DNA of 6,760 nt from an uncultured Ruminococcus sp. (GTDB taxonomy: Bacteria > Bacillota > Clostridia > Oscillospirales > CAG-272): the NCBI GenBank assembly GCA_900551005.1, contig URUL01000098.1, forward strand, positions 1-6,760, given 5' to 3'. Both the position numbers and the translations under genes were made by a program. Of this stretch, positions 1-5,520 are shown piece after piece. Below the pieces are notes generated by a model. It saw nothing but the letters and a program-made list of their open reading frames with translations. It made no database searches and was not told where the DNA came from. Every line of letters starts with the position of its first letter. The stretch's first letter is position 1.

Positions 1-1875
1 ACGGATGACCAGAAGAAGCTCATGGCGGAATGTATCAAGCAGCTCGGTATAGATGAAAAGAGCATCCCCCCGAAAACGGCTCTTGCACATATAAGCCTCG
101 CCAAGGGCAAGCTCATCGATATTCACGGCTTCGATGCCGAGGCAGGCATGAATTACCGCATGCAGCAGATATCCTCCCTCTATACGCTCTATCAGAGCAA
201 GCTCAGCGAAGCAAACGCCGTGGATTTCGACGATATTATCATGCTCACGGTCCGGCTGCTCCGCGAAAATCCCGACGTGCTCGATTATTACAGGCGAAAA
301 TTCAGATATGTCCTCGTAGATGAATTTCAGGATACCAATCCTGCCCAGTTTGAGCTGACGCGCCTTATCGGCGGCGGTTACAATAATATCATGGCGGTGG
401 GCGATGATGATCAGAGCATCTATAAATTCCGCGGCGCGACAATAGACAATATTCTCCATTTCGACGATAAGATCCCGGGCACAAAGATCATCAAGCTCGA
501 GCAGAATTACCGCTCCACGGAAAATATCCTGAATGCGGCAAATTCCGTTATCCGCAATAACTTCGGCAGACGTGGGAAAGAGCTTTGGTGCGATGCCGGA
601 GAAGGCGAGAAGGTCTATATCAAAGAAGTGCAGACGCAGAATGACGAAGGCAAATTCATCGTCAACAAGATCATGGAGCTTTTCGTCCGCGAGAAGCGCG
701 TCTACGGCGATTTTGCCGTGCTCTACCGTACCAATGCGCAGTCGAATAATATTGAAAATATCCTCATGCGCAGCGGCATACCGTACCGCGTGCTTTGCGG
801 CAACCGTTTCTATGACCGCAAGGAAATAAAGGATGTGCTCGCATATCTGCAGGTGATCAACAATCCCGATGACGACCTTCGCCTCAAGCGTATCATAAAC
901 GAGCCGAAACGCAAAATAGGCGACATCACCGTCGATGCGCTCGGACTTATCGCAGATACGGAAGGAAAAAGTCTTTTTTCGGTGATGGAGCATGCGGCAG
1001 AGTATCCCTCTGTATCAAAATCGGCATCGAAGCTGGACGCCTTCTGCCGTCTGATACGCGACCTGCGCGATATGGCGAAAAAGGTGCCACTCCATGAGCT
1101 GGCGGAAAATACGGTCAATCTCTCCGGCTACCGCGATATGCTTCTTGCCGCCGAGACAAACGGAGAAAGTTCCGACAGGCGCGAAAATGTCGATGAATTT
1201 ATCTCCAATATCCTCGAATATGAGGAAACGCATGGGGAAGATGCAAGCCTCTCGGGCTTCCTCGAGGAAATAGCACTCGTTACCGATATCGATAATTATG
1301 ACAGCGAAGCGGATGCCGTCACGCTGATGACGATACACAGCGCAAAAGGGCTGGAATTTCCCATCGTATTTCTTCCCGGTATGGAGGAAGGGATCTTTCC
1401 CGGTCAGCAATCCGCGATCGATGAAAACGAGCTGGAGGAGGAACGCCGTCTTGCCTATGTGGCGATCACCCGCGCCAAGGTCCGCCTCTTCATGACGCAT
1501 GCGCGCGAACGTCTGCTCTACGGCAAGACGCAATATAATCCTCCGTCCCGCTTTATTAAAGAGATTGATGAAGAATATAAAGAGGATGTCCGCATCCTCC
1601 GTCCTCAGACATCCGGGCAAAGCCCTTACTTCGCAAAAAGACAGCCGCACATATCCGCCGAGCTTTTTGCCAAGCCGAGCGCGGTGGGCAATATAGGAAA
1701 AGCAAAGCAGACGGAGGTCTTTTCCGTCGGTGACAGAGTATGTCATGCCGTTTTCGGTGCCGGCACAGTGCTTTCCGTACGCGAAATGGGTGCCGATACG
1801 CTCTATGAAATCGCATTTGACAATGTGGGCACCAAAAAGCTGATGGCCACCTATGCGAAGCTCAGGAAAATATAA
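1..1875 (+). CDS. pcrA: ATP-dependent DNA helicase PcrA/UvrD, 5' end outside window
   Basis: A superfamily 1A 3'-5' DNA helicase that acts in nucleotide excision repair, clearing of stalled RNA polymerase and plasmid replication. The frame is open from base 1, so the Met at 22 is internal. About 110 N-terminal residues, including the Q motif and Walker A, should lie to the left. Counting from that Met, visible motifs are II (LVDEFQDTN, about 98-106), III (GDDDQSIYKFRGA, 127-139), IV (LEQNYRSTENIL, 159-170), V (TIHSAKGLEF, 437-446) and VI (EERRLAYVAITRAK, 473-486). The last 50 residues (VGDRVCHAVFGAGTV onward) match the Tudor-like C-terminal domain that in PcrA contacts RNA polymerase, which favours PcrA over Rep. 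The 624 visible residues plus the missing part fit the usual 730-740. The next gene starts 12 bases downstream, so the two are probably cotranscribed. Confidence 0.96.
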   Translation, partial: TDDQKKLMAECIKQLGIDEKSIPPKTALAHISLAKGKLIDIHGFDAEAGMNYRMQQISSLYTLYQSKLSEANAVDFDDIIMLTVRLLRENPDVLDYYRRKFRYVLVDEFQDTNPAQFELTRLIGGGYNNIMAVGDDDQSIYKFRGATIDNILHFDDKIPGTKIIKLEQNYRSTENILNAANSVIRNNFGRRGKELWCDAGEGEKVYIKEVQTQNDEGKFIVNKIMELFVREKRVYGDFAVLYRTNAQSNNIENILMRSGIPYRVLCGNRFYDRKEIKDVLAYLQVINNPDDDLRLKRIINEPKRKIGDITVDALGLIADTEGKSLFSVMEHAAEYPSVSKSASKLDAFCRLIRDLRDMAKKVPLHELAENTVNLSGYRDMLLAAETNGESSDRRENVDEFISNILEYEETHGEDASLSGFLEEIALVTDIDNYDSEADAVTLMTIHSAKGLEFPIVFLPGMEEGIFPGQQSAIDENELEEERRLAYVAITRAKVRLFMTHARERLLYGKTQYNPPSRFIKEIDEEYKEDVRILRPQTSGQSPYFAKRQPHISAELFAKPSAVGNIGKAKQTEVFSVGDRVCHAVFGAGTVLSVREMGADTLYEIAFDNVGTKKLMATYAKLRKI

Positions 1876-1887
1876 GAGGAGAATGAT

Positions 1888-2223
1888 ATGGAAGCACTGT
1901 ATATTGTGGCTTTTCTGCCACTGCTTATTGTTCTTTGGCAAGCTTTTGAAAACCGCAAATATATCGCGATGAAAACCGTACTGAGAAAGAAGAAAGGAAA
2001 AGGACAAATGGAAGAACTCGCAAAAAATTTTATCGGCAAGGAATGTATTATTTACACCTTCAATTCCCAGCAAATAGCCGGAACCGTGAAAGAAGTATCG
2101 GGCGGCGCGCTTCTCATGGATAACGGAAAGGAAACCGAGGTGATCAATCTTGATTTCGTAGTCCGCATGAGAGAATATCCGCGCGGTAAAAACGGAAAGA
2201 AGAAAAGCATCGTGACAGACTGA
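1888..2223 (+). CDS. Small membrane-anchored protein with DUF6897-like barrel domain
   Basis: A 111-residue protein of unknown function. Residues 3-20 (ALYIVAFLPLLIVLWQAF) form one hydrophobic helix, followed by a basic linker (KTVLRKKKGKGQ, about 29-40). Residues 41-111 form a compact domain with a beta-strand pattern (GKECIIYTFNSQQIAGTVKE, then INLDFVVRMREYP) and a very basic tail (KNGKKKS). It resembles the small Clostridia proteins I recall as DUF6897. The strand spacing suggests an SH3/Sm-like barrel, which is inference. The start at 1888 has a strong AGAGGAGA site at 1876-1882, six to seven bases before ATG. A second in-frame ATG at 2008 has AAAGGA nine bases upstream and would give a soluble 71-residue form that is just the barrel. 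The gene follows pcrA by 12 bases and ends at a terminator. Confidence 0.85.
   Translation: MEALYIVAFLPLLIVLWQAFENRKYIAMKTVLRKKKGKGQMEELAKNFIGKECIIYTFNSQQIAGTVKEVSGGALLMDNGKETEVINLDFVVRMREYPRGKNGKKKSIVTD
1993..2010 (+). promoter_or_regulatory. Internal ribosome binding site and alternative start
   Basis: A purine-rich AAAGGAAAAGGA stretch (1993-2004) precedes an in-frame ATG at 2008. It falls exactly at the boundary between the membrane anchor plus basic linker and the barrel domain. It could yield a soluble short form. A lysine-rich linker alone also produces purine-rich DNA, so this is only suggestive. Confidence 0.4.
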
Positions 2224-2236
2224 CGCTTTAATAAAG

Positions 2237-2265
2237 AAACGGGTGGCGAGCCACCCGTTTTTCTT
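2237..2265 (+). terminator. Bidirectional Rho-independent terminator
   Basis: A perfect 10-bp stem (AAACGGGTGG at 2237-2246 and CCACCCGTTT at 2251-2260) with a CGAG loop. It is followed by T-rich sequence at 2258-2267. It ends the pcrA operon. Read on the minus strand, the same hairpin is followed by TTTCTTTATT and lies just past the stop codon of the convergent HPr-like gene, so it probably serves both. Confidence 0.92.
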
Positions 2266-2277
2266 GTTCATATCATC

Positions 2278-2508
2278 TTATTCAATAATAAAATCCTTGA
2301 GAGCATCAAAAATTTTATCGCAGTCGTCGGAATGAACGGTCAGTGTGATGGGGTTGAGCAGATCAAGGCTGAAAATGCCCATGATAGACTTTGCATCGAC
2401 AACATATCTGCCGCTGGAAAGATCTATCTCCTCATTGAACTTGCGAACGATCTCTACAAAATTTCTTACTGCTTCTATGGATGAAAGACTGATTTTTACA
2501 GATTTCAT
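2278..2508 (-). CDS. HPr-fold protein lacking the phospho-accepting histidine
   Basis: A 76-residue protein of HPr size and pattern. HPr is the phosphocarrier of the PTS sugar uptake system, phosphorylated on His15 by enzyme I and on Ser46 by HPr kinase. The motif KSIMGIFSL (40-48) matches the HPr Ser46 region (KSIMGVMSL), with Ser41 as the equivalent serine. The usual GxHARPAT motif is absent. The aligned stretch reads SIEAVRNF (10-17), putting Glu12 at the His15 position. The only histidine is His59, elsewhere. It therefore cannot carry phosphate in the normal PTS way, and a regulatory role is inference. The start at 2508 is chosen because an AAGGAG site lies eight to nine bases upstream. 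The frame stays open to a Met at 2580, but that Met sits inside the promoter. It has its own promoter and dyad and ends at the shared terminator. Confidence 0.85.
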   Translation of the reverse strand: MKSVKISLSSIEAVRNFVEIVRKFNEEIDLSSGRYVVDAKSIMGIFSLDLLNPITLTVHSDDCDKIFDALKDFIIE

Positions 2509-2517
2509 AATGATTAT

Positions 2518-2523
2518 CTCCTT
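2518..2523 (-). promoter_or_regulatory. Ribosome binding site deciding the HPr-like start
   Basis: AAGGAG read on the minus strand lies about nine bases before the ATG at 2508-2506. This makes 2508 the real start and leaves the 24 in-frame codons upstream as untranslated leader and promoter. Confidence 0.85.
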
Positions 2524-2551
2524 ACAAAATATTTTTCCATTTTCAGTTATT

Positions 2552-2580
2552 TTAATATCAAAATTCACGTCTGATGTCAA
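2552..2580 (-). promoter_or_regulatory. Sigma-A-type promoter of the HPr-like gene
   Basis: On the minus strand there is a consensus -35 TTGACA (2580-2575), a 17-base spacer, and a -10 TATTAA (2557-2552). Transcription would start near 2545, giving a leader of roughly 35-40 bases. The -35 lies inside one arm of a perfect inverted repeat, which suggests regulated initiation. Confidence 0.8.
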
Positions 2581-2593
2581 TAGCTTGACATCA
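2572..2593. promoter_or_regulatory. Perfect 9-bp inverted repeat, candidate operator
   Basis: TGATGTCAA (2572-2580), a TAGC spacer, then TTGACATCA (2585-2593). The 22-bp dyad covers the -35 box of the HPr-like promoter and lies just after the stop codon of the TspO-like gene. No T-run follows on either strand, so it does not read as a terminator. The size and position fit the site of a dimeric regulator. Which regulator cannot be told from the sequence. Confidence 0.6.
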
Positions 2594-2605
2594 ATTTTTC
2601 AAAAA

Positions 2606-3127
2606 TTAATTTATGAGCAGGAGCGCAAAGCTGTAATACAGTATGTACAACATCCAAAGTGCAAAGGTAAATATCGCATAGGCGGCAATGCGGTTTATTT
2701 TCATGGCTATGGAAAACAGCGCAGCACAGGCAAGCAGTATGATCAGCACAAGAAGTGTGCCGAGAAGAAATTCCCTCGCGGAAAACATAACCGGGATCCA
2801 TACATATACCAGTATCAGCGCGCAGACAAATATGATGATAGAGCGCGTTTTATGCTTTGCAAAACAGCCGGCAGGTGTCGATATGATGATTGCCTGAGAT
2901 ACGGCAAAGAGCGCTATGAATATTCCGAAGAAAAAGCACATAAAAAACGGAGAAAATGCGCAATCGGGAAAAATGATCTCCTCACAGGCATCGCCGTCGA
3001 TCCCGCCAATGGCAAAAATAATGCCGAGTGTGACAGCTACAGCGGCAAATATGATGATGAGAGTGGTATTGATACAGGACAGCTCACGGCGCACACGCCT
3101 TTTGGCATCAAGAAATCCGGTATTCAT
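2606..3127 (-). CDS. TspO/MBR family-like membrane protein, divergent
   Basis: A 173-residue integral membrane protein with five predicted helices (about 20-41, 59-84, 95-115, 119-141 and 147-172). TspO/MBR proteins (bacterial homologues of the mitochondrial translocator protein) bind porphyrins and related ligands and have five helices in about 150-180 residues. The resemblance shows in FPDCAFSP (53-60, where TspO has a KPxFxPP motif), in VWIPVMFSAREF (109-120, TspO LWSPLFFG-type), in FSIAMKINRIAAY (138-150), and in the ending WMLYILYYSFALLLIN (158-173, TspO LWxxYAxxLNxxIxxLN-type). It has only two tryptophans, whereas the family is usually tryptophan-rich, so ligand binding may differ. The start at 3127 has GAGGAT nine bases upstream. 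The terminator upstream (3185-3223) implies its own promoter between about 3140 and 3185, where I see only weak -10-like TATAAA/GATAAA matches. Confidence 0.7.
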   Translation of the reverse strand: MNTGFLDAKRRVRRELSCINTTLIIIFAAVAVTLGIIFAIGGIDGDACEEIIFPDCAFSPFFMCFFFGIFIALFAVSQAIIISTPAGCFAKHKTRSIIIFVCALILVYVWIPVMFSAREFLLGTLLVLIILLACAALFSIAMKINRIAAYAIFTFALWMLYILYYSFALLLIN

Positions 3128-3184
3128 TCTGTATGATCCTCACAATCTTTATCTTTATGATGATTTATATTCGCAAGTCGCGGA

Positions 3185-3223
3185 AAATATGAAAAGACGG
3201 CAGTATGCAATGCATCTGCCGCC
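3185..3223 (-). terminator. Rho-independent terminator after the DUF378 gene
   Basis: Read on the minus strand: stem GGCGGCAG (3223-3216) pairs with CTGCCGTC (3203-3196), with one G-T pair. The loop contains a small ATG/CAT inner stem. CTTTTC and a further ATATTTT tract follow. It lies 36 bases after the DUF378 stop codon and separates that gene from the TspO-like gene. Confidence 0.8.
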
Positions 3224-3258
3224 TCATATCGGTATATCGTTTTTACCGGAAACAATAT

Positions 3259-3471
3259 TTATTTTTCCTCGGTAACCGTAACTTCTCTTGAACGGAAAAG
3301 CAGTGAAATACACCATACGCCCGCAAGCGCGATCACAGTATATATGATCCTGCTGGCAAGTGCCGCGCTGCTTCCGAATATCCATGCGACAACGTCAAAA
3401 CCGAAAAGTCCTATGCTTCCCCAGTTCAGCGAACCGATAATCGTTAAAATAAGCGCTATTCTGTCTATCAT
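3259..3471 (-). CDS. DUF378 family small membrane protein
   Basis: A 70-residue protein of unknown function in the DUF378 (YuzA-like) family. Two hydrophobic helices (about 5-24 and 41-59) flank a short loop. The family signature is visible: IIGSLNWGSIGLFGFDVVAWIF (11-32) and the RIIYTVIALAGVW second helix (41-53). The C-terminal tail is charged (FRSREVTVTEEK). The start at 3471 is preferred: GGAG at 3484-3481 lies nine bases before it, but directly abuts an alternative ATG at 3480, leaving no spacing for that one. The gene diverges from trmB and ends in its own terminator. No convincing promoter was found in the AT-rich region upstream. Confidence 0.85.
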   Translation of the reverse strand: MIDRIALILTIIGSLNWGSIGLFGFDVVAWIFGSSAALASRIIYTVIALAGVWCISLLFRSREVTVTEEK

Positions 3472-3480
3472 TGTTTTCAT

Positions 3481-3484
3481 CTCC
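3481..3484 (-). promoter_or_regulatory. Ribosome binding site deciding the DUF378 start
   Basis: GGAG on the minus strand is directly followed by ATG at 3480 and, nine bases on, by the in-frame ATG at 3471. Only the second has usable spacing, so the protein probably begins MIDRIALIL. Confidence 0.6.
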
Positions 3485-3551
3485 GATATTTTGAGTTTTA
3501 TCTTTCGACGTGATTATTTTCTGCCGCCGTCATTATTTTTATTCATAATAT

Positions 3552-3594
3552 AAAAATATTTTTTCTTGACTAAATCCGTTTTTTATGGTAGGAT
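3552..3594 (+). promoter_or_regulatory. Sigma-A-type promoter of trmB with UP-like AT tract
   Basis: -35 TTGACT (3566-3571), a 17-base spacer, and -10 TAGGAT (3589-3594) preceded by TGG, an extended -10 TGn. A 12-base palindromic A/T tract (3552-3563) sits just upstream of the -35 and could act as an UP element. Transcription would begin near 3601, about 35 bases before trmB. Confidence 0.75.
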
Positions 3595-3635
3595 AAAACG
3601 GAAAATAAGCAAAAAATAATTTTCGGAGAAATTCA

Positions 3636-4286
3636 ATGAGAGTACGAAAAAAGAAGTCGGGCGATGCGAGATTTCTCGCACGCAAGGATATCACGCTGGA
3701 ATATGACCGCGAAGCGCCGGAGATGATACATTTAAACGAAATTTTTCCCGAATATTCGCGCTTTCGGATAGAGATAGGCTGTGGCAAAGGAAGCTTTATC
3801 GTCGAAGAAGCCAAGAGAAATCCCGATGTGGCTTTTGTCGCCGTGGAAAAGGTGCGCGATATCATCATCTTCGCCATGGAAAAGGTCACCGCAGCAGGTC
3901 TTGCAAACGTTCGGTTTCTCTGTGCCGATGCGGAAAAGCTTGATAAGCTCTTTGCGGCGGATACTTTTGAACGCATATACATCAATTTCTGCGATCCGTG
4001 GCCCAAGGCGCGCCATGCAAAGCGTCGCCTGACCTACAGAAAATTTCTCGAAAAATTCAAGCCGCTCCTGAGAGACGACGGCGCCATCGCCTTCAAAACG
4101 GACAACCGCTCTCTCTTTGATTTTTCACTTGAGGAATTTCCCGCGGCGGGCTTTGAACTGCGCGACGTGACCTTTGACCTGCATGCAAGCGAATGGGCAG
4201 AGGAAAACATCATGACGGAATATGAGAAAAATTTCAGTGAAAAAGGCTTTAAAATAAATCGTCTTGTATCATATAAAGCTAAATAA
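3636..4286 (+). CDS. trmB: tRNA (guanine-N7-)-methyltransferase TrmB
   Basis: A cytoplasmic enzyme that transfers a methyl group from S-adenosylmethionine to N7 of G46 in the tRNA variable loop. At 216 residues it has normal family length. The SAM-binding Rossmann motif IEIGCGKGSF is at 45-54, followed by an acidic strand end (AVEKV, 69-73). The family signature NFCDPWPKARHAKRRL is at 117-132 (usual form NFPDPWPKxRHxKRR, so Cys replaces Pro). The substrate-site motifs KTDN (154-157) and TEYEKNF (194-200) are in place. The start at 3636 has GGAG seven bases upstream. The gene has its own promoter, diverges from DUF378, and is followed by 174 bases before rpmB with no convincing plus-strand terminator. 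Confidence 0.96.
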   Translation: MRVRKKKSGDARFLARKDITLEYDREAPEMIHLNEIFPEYSRFRIEIGCGKGSFIVEEAKRNPDVAFVAVEKVRDIIIFAMEKVTAAGLANVRFLCADAEKLDKLFAADTFERIYINFCDPWPKARHAKRRLTYRKFLEKFKPLLRDDGAIAFKTDNRSLFDFSLEEFPAAGFELRDVTFDLHASEWAEENIMTEYEKNFSEKGFKINRLVSYKAK

Positions 4287-4349
4287 TATATATTTTTTTA
4301 TCAAATTTGCACTTTCGAAAAATATTTTCGCAAAAAAAGAAAAAAAACA

Positions 4350-4378
4350 TTGATTTTTTACCGAGTGTGTGCTACAAT
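4350..4378 (+). promoter_or_regulatory. Extended -10 promoter of rpmB
   Basis: -35 TTGATT (4350-4355), a 17-base spacer, and -10 TACAAT (4373-4378) with an upstream TGC (4370-4372), a good extended -10. The expected start is near 4385, giving a leader of about 75 bases. A second TGC-TATATT (4385-4393) repeats the GTGCTA motif 15 bases later and resembles another extended -10, but has no matching -35. Confidence 0.8.
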
Positions 4379-4394
4379 ATATCGTGCTATATTG
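4375..4394. repeat. 7-bp inverted repeat over the rpmB -10 and start
   Basis: CAATATA (4375-4381), a six-base spacer, then TATATTG (4388-4394). The dyad spans the -10 box and the expected transcription start, where an operator would act. It is AT-rich and short, so chance is possible. Confidence 0.4.
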
Positions 4395-4403
4395 ATTTTT
4401 AAT

Positions 4404-4427
4404 GCGAAACGTCTCACCGCGTTTTGC
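4404..4427 (+). promoter_or_regulatory. Stem-loop in the rpmB leader
   Basis: GCGAAACG (4404-4411) pairs with CGTTTTGC (4420-4427), eight pairs including one G-U, closing an eight-base loop. It lies inside the untranslated leader, about 20 bases before the Shine-Dalgarno site. Only three T's follow, so it is a poor terminator. Regulation by L28 or another factor would be inference. Confidence 0.45.
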
Positions 4428-4460
4428 TTTAAGTTATGATTTTCGGTAGGAGGTGTAAAT

Positions 4461-4646
4461 ATGGCAAAATGTGCATACTGCGGCAAGGGCGTTACATTCG
4501 GACACAATGTTTCCCATTCCAACCGCAAGACAAGCAGAACCTGGAAGCCCAATATAAGAAAGGTTAAAGTAGTAGACGGCGGCACTCACAAGACCGTGGC
4601 TATCTGCTCCCGTTGCCTGCGCGCAAACAAGGTAGAAAGAGCATAA
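4461..4646 (+). CDS. rpmB: 50S ribosomal protein L28, zinc-ribbon type
   Basis: A 61-residue large-subunit ribosomal protein. It begins MAKCAYCGKG and carries GHNVSHSNRKTSRTWKPNI (14-32), the typical L28 rRNA-binding region. Two CxxC pairs (Cys4/Cys7 and Cys49/Cys52) mark the zinc-binding C+ form. Many bacteria also have or only have a zinc-independent C- form used when zinc is short. A near-perfect TAGGAGGTG ribosome binding site (4447-4455) precedes ATG. The gene has its own extended -10 promoter and a structured leader. It is probably monocistronic, although the hairpins downstream lack good T-runs. Confidence 0.97.
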   Translation: MAKCAYCGKGVTFGHNVSHSNRKTSRTWKPNIRKVKVVDGGTHKTVAICSRCLRANKVERA

Positions 4647-4741
4647 GCTTTTTTAGAGGGCTTTATGCCGTAAAACGGCGCATACATGTCAGGAGAAATT
4701 TTCCGACTCGGTAAAATGCGCAAAGCATATGATGTAAACCG

Positions 4742-4769
4742 ACAGCGGAAGCAGTTTTGCTTCCGCTGT
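4742..4769 (+). other. Perfect 11-bp stem-loop between rpmB and the DUF6873-like gene
   Basis: ACAGCGGAAGC (4742-4752), loop AGTTTT, then GCTTCCGCTGT (4759-4769). It is the strongest hairpin in the 147-base gap. No T-run follows on either strand, so it is not a standard intrinsic terminator. It lies 24 bases before the downstream ATG and could be a Rho-independent stop of weak form, an RNA 3'-end stabiliser for rpmB, or a leader element. A smaller GCCGT/ACGGC hairpin lies at 4668-4680. Confidence 0.6.
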
Positions 4770-4780
4770 ATGCGTTTCAC

Positions 4781-4785
4781 GGAGG
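4781..4785 (+). promoter_or_regulatory. Ribosome binding site deciding the DUF6873-like start
   Basis: GGAGG lies eight bases before the ATG at 4794. An in-frame ATG at 4686 has no ribosome binding site and would translate straight through the 4742-4769 hairpin, so 4794 is preferred. Confidence 0.8.
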
Positions 4786-4793
4786 GCAGACAG

Positions 4794-5501
4794 ATGCGAT
4801 ATATTTTCATAAGCTCTGACTTACCGCGGGAGACAGAAAATATTCTTTCCTTCTTCGGCGAATGCGTGCCCATCCCGCCGCTCGCCTCTCTTCCCCGGCC
4901 TGTCGCCGCGCATCCCGATATGCAGATGGCGCTGCTCGGCGGCAAAGTCATTATCCACCATGAAAATAAAGCTCTTGCAACAATACTGGAAAAGAGAAAT
5001 ATCCCTTATATCGCCGAGCCGCACGCGGCAAGCGACGCCTATCCCGGCGATGTTCTGCTCAACTGCTTTGAACTTGGCAGTCTTTTCTTCTGCAGTAAAT
5101 ATACTTCGGAAGCGGCGCTCGCCGTCGCGCTGTCCGCAGGGCTCACACCCGTGATTACAAAGCAAGGCTATGCAAAATGCTCCTGCCTCTGCCTGCACGA
5201 CAGCATTATCACTGCGGACGGCGCCATCATCCGCGCATGTGCGGAGCAATGCGTGGAGCATCTGCATATCGGGGCGGGAAGCATCAGTATAGTAAGCTAT
5301 GACTATGGCTTCATAGGCGGTGCGAGCGGCGTGATCGATGACAGCGTGATTTTCTTCGGAGATATCAATACCCATCCCGACGGGGAAAAGATAAAAGAAT
5401 ATATACATTCCAAAGGCATGAACATCATCTGCGCAGGGAAAGACAGGCTTTTCGATTACGGCGGGCTTGTCACTTACAAAAGTGCAGATCAAACAACATA
5501 A
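4794..5501 (+). CDS. DUF6873-like protein, possible pentein (GME) fold
   Basis: A 235-residue, apparently soluble protein with no signal peptide. It resembles a Clostridia family I recall as DUF6873, described as having the fold of guanidino-group-modifying enzymes (pentein). The function is not established. Visible blocks are HPDMQMALLGGKVIIH (40-55), GDVLLNCFELGSLFFCSKY (85-103), KQGYAKCSCLCLHDSIITAD (123-142), GSISIVSYDYGFIGGASGVI (162-181), FFGDINTHPDG (187-197) and LFDYGGLV (219-226). The repeated short-strand plus GG/GD pattern fits a pentein propeller. I cannot assign catalytic residues, although it has several Cys and His. The start at 4794 rests on GGAGG eight bases upstream. The next gene begins 19 bases after its stop, so the two probably form an operon. 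A TATGAT -10-like box at 4728-4733 has no good -35. Confidence 0.8.
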   Translation: MRYIFISSDLPRETENILSFFGECVPIPPLASLPRPVAAHPDMQMALLGGKVIIHHENKALATILEKRNIPYIAEPHAASDAYPGDVLLNCFELGSLFFCSKYTSEAALAVALSAGLTPVITKQGYAKCSCLCLHDSIITADGAIIRACAEQCVEHLHIGAGSISIVSYDYGFIGGASGVIDDSVIFFGDINTHPDGEKIKEYIHSKGMNIICAGKDRLFDYGGLVTYKSADQTT

Positions 5502-5507
5502 AATAAC

Positions 5508-5513
5508 GGAGGA
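5508..5513 (+). promoter_or_regulatory. Ribosome binding site deciding the esterase start
   Basis: GGAGGA lies seven bases before the ATG at 5521. An in-frame ATG at 5467 would overlap the upstream gene by 35 bases and add 18 residues with no family match. Confidence 0.8.
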
Positions 5514-5520
5514 CATAACC

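Noticed and set aside
1015..2271. Long open frame on the minus strand (418 codons) opposite pcrA and the small downstream gene
   Set aside because: It lies antisense to a clear helicase, crosses a terminator hairpin, and its translation shows no recognisable domain. It is a by-product of codon bias in the true genes.
2572..2593. Inverted repeat read as a terminator of the TspO-like gene
   Set aside because: No T-run follows on the minus strand and the repeat overlaps a consensus -35 box, so an operator reading is better.
2345..3136. Open frame of 263 codons on the plus strand
   Set aside because: It runs antisense through the HPr-like and TspO-like genes and through the promoter and dyad. 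The translation is low-complexity and charged with no family pattern, whereas the minus-strand genes have good ribosome binding sites and family motifs.
4316..4330. CGAAAA/TTTTCG hairpin after trmB as a terminator
   Set aside because: The stem is short and AT-rich, and on the plus strand it is followed by A's rather than T's. I see no convincing trmB terminator.
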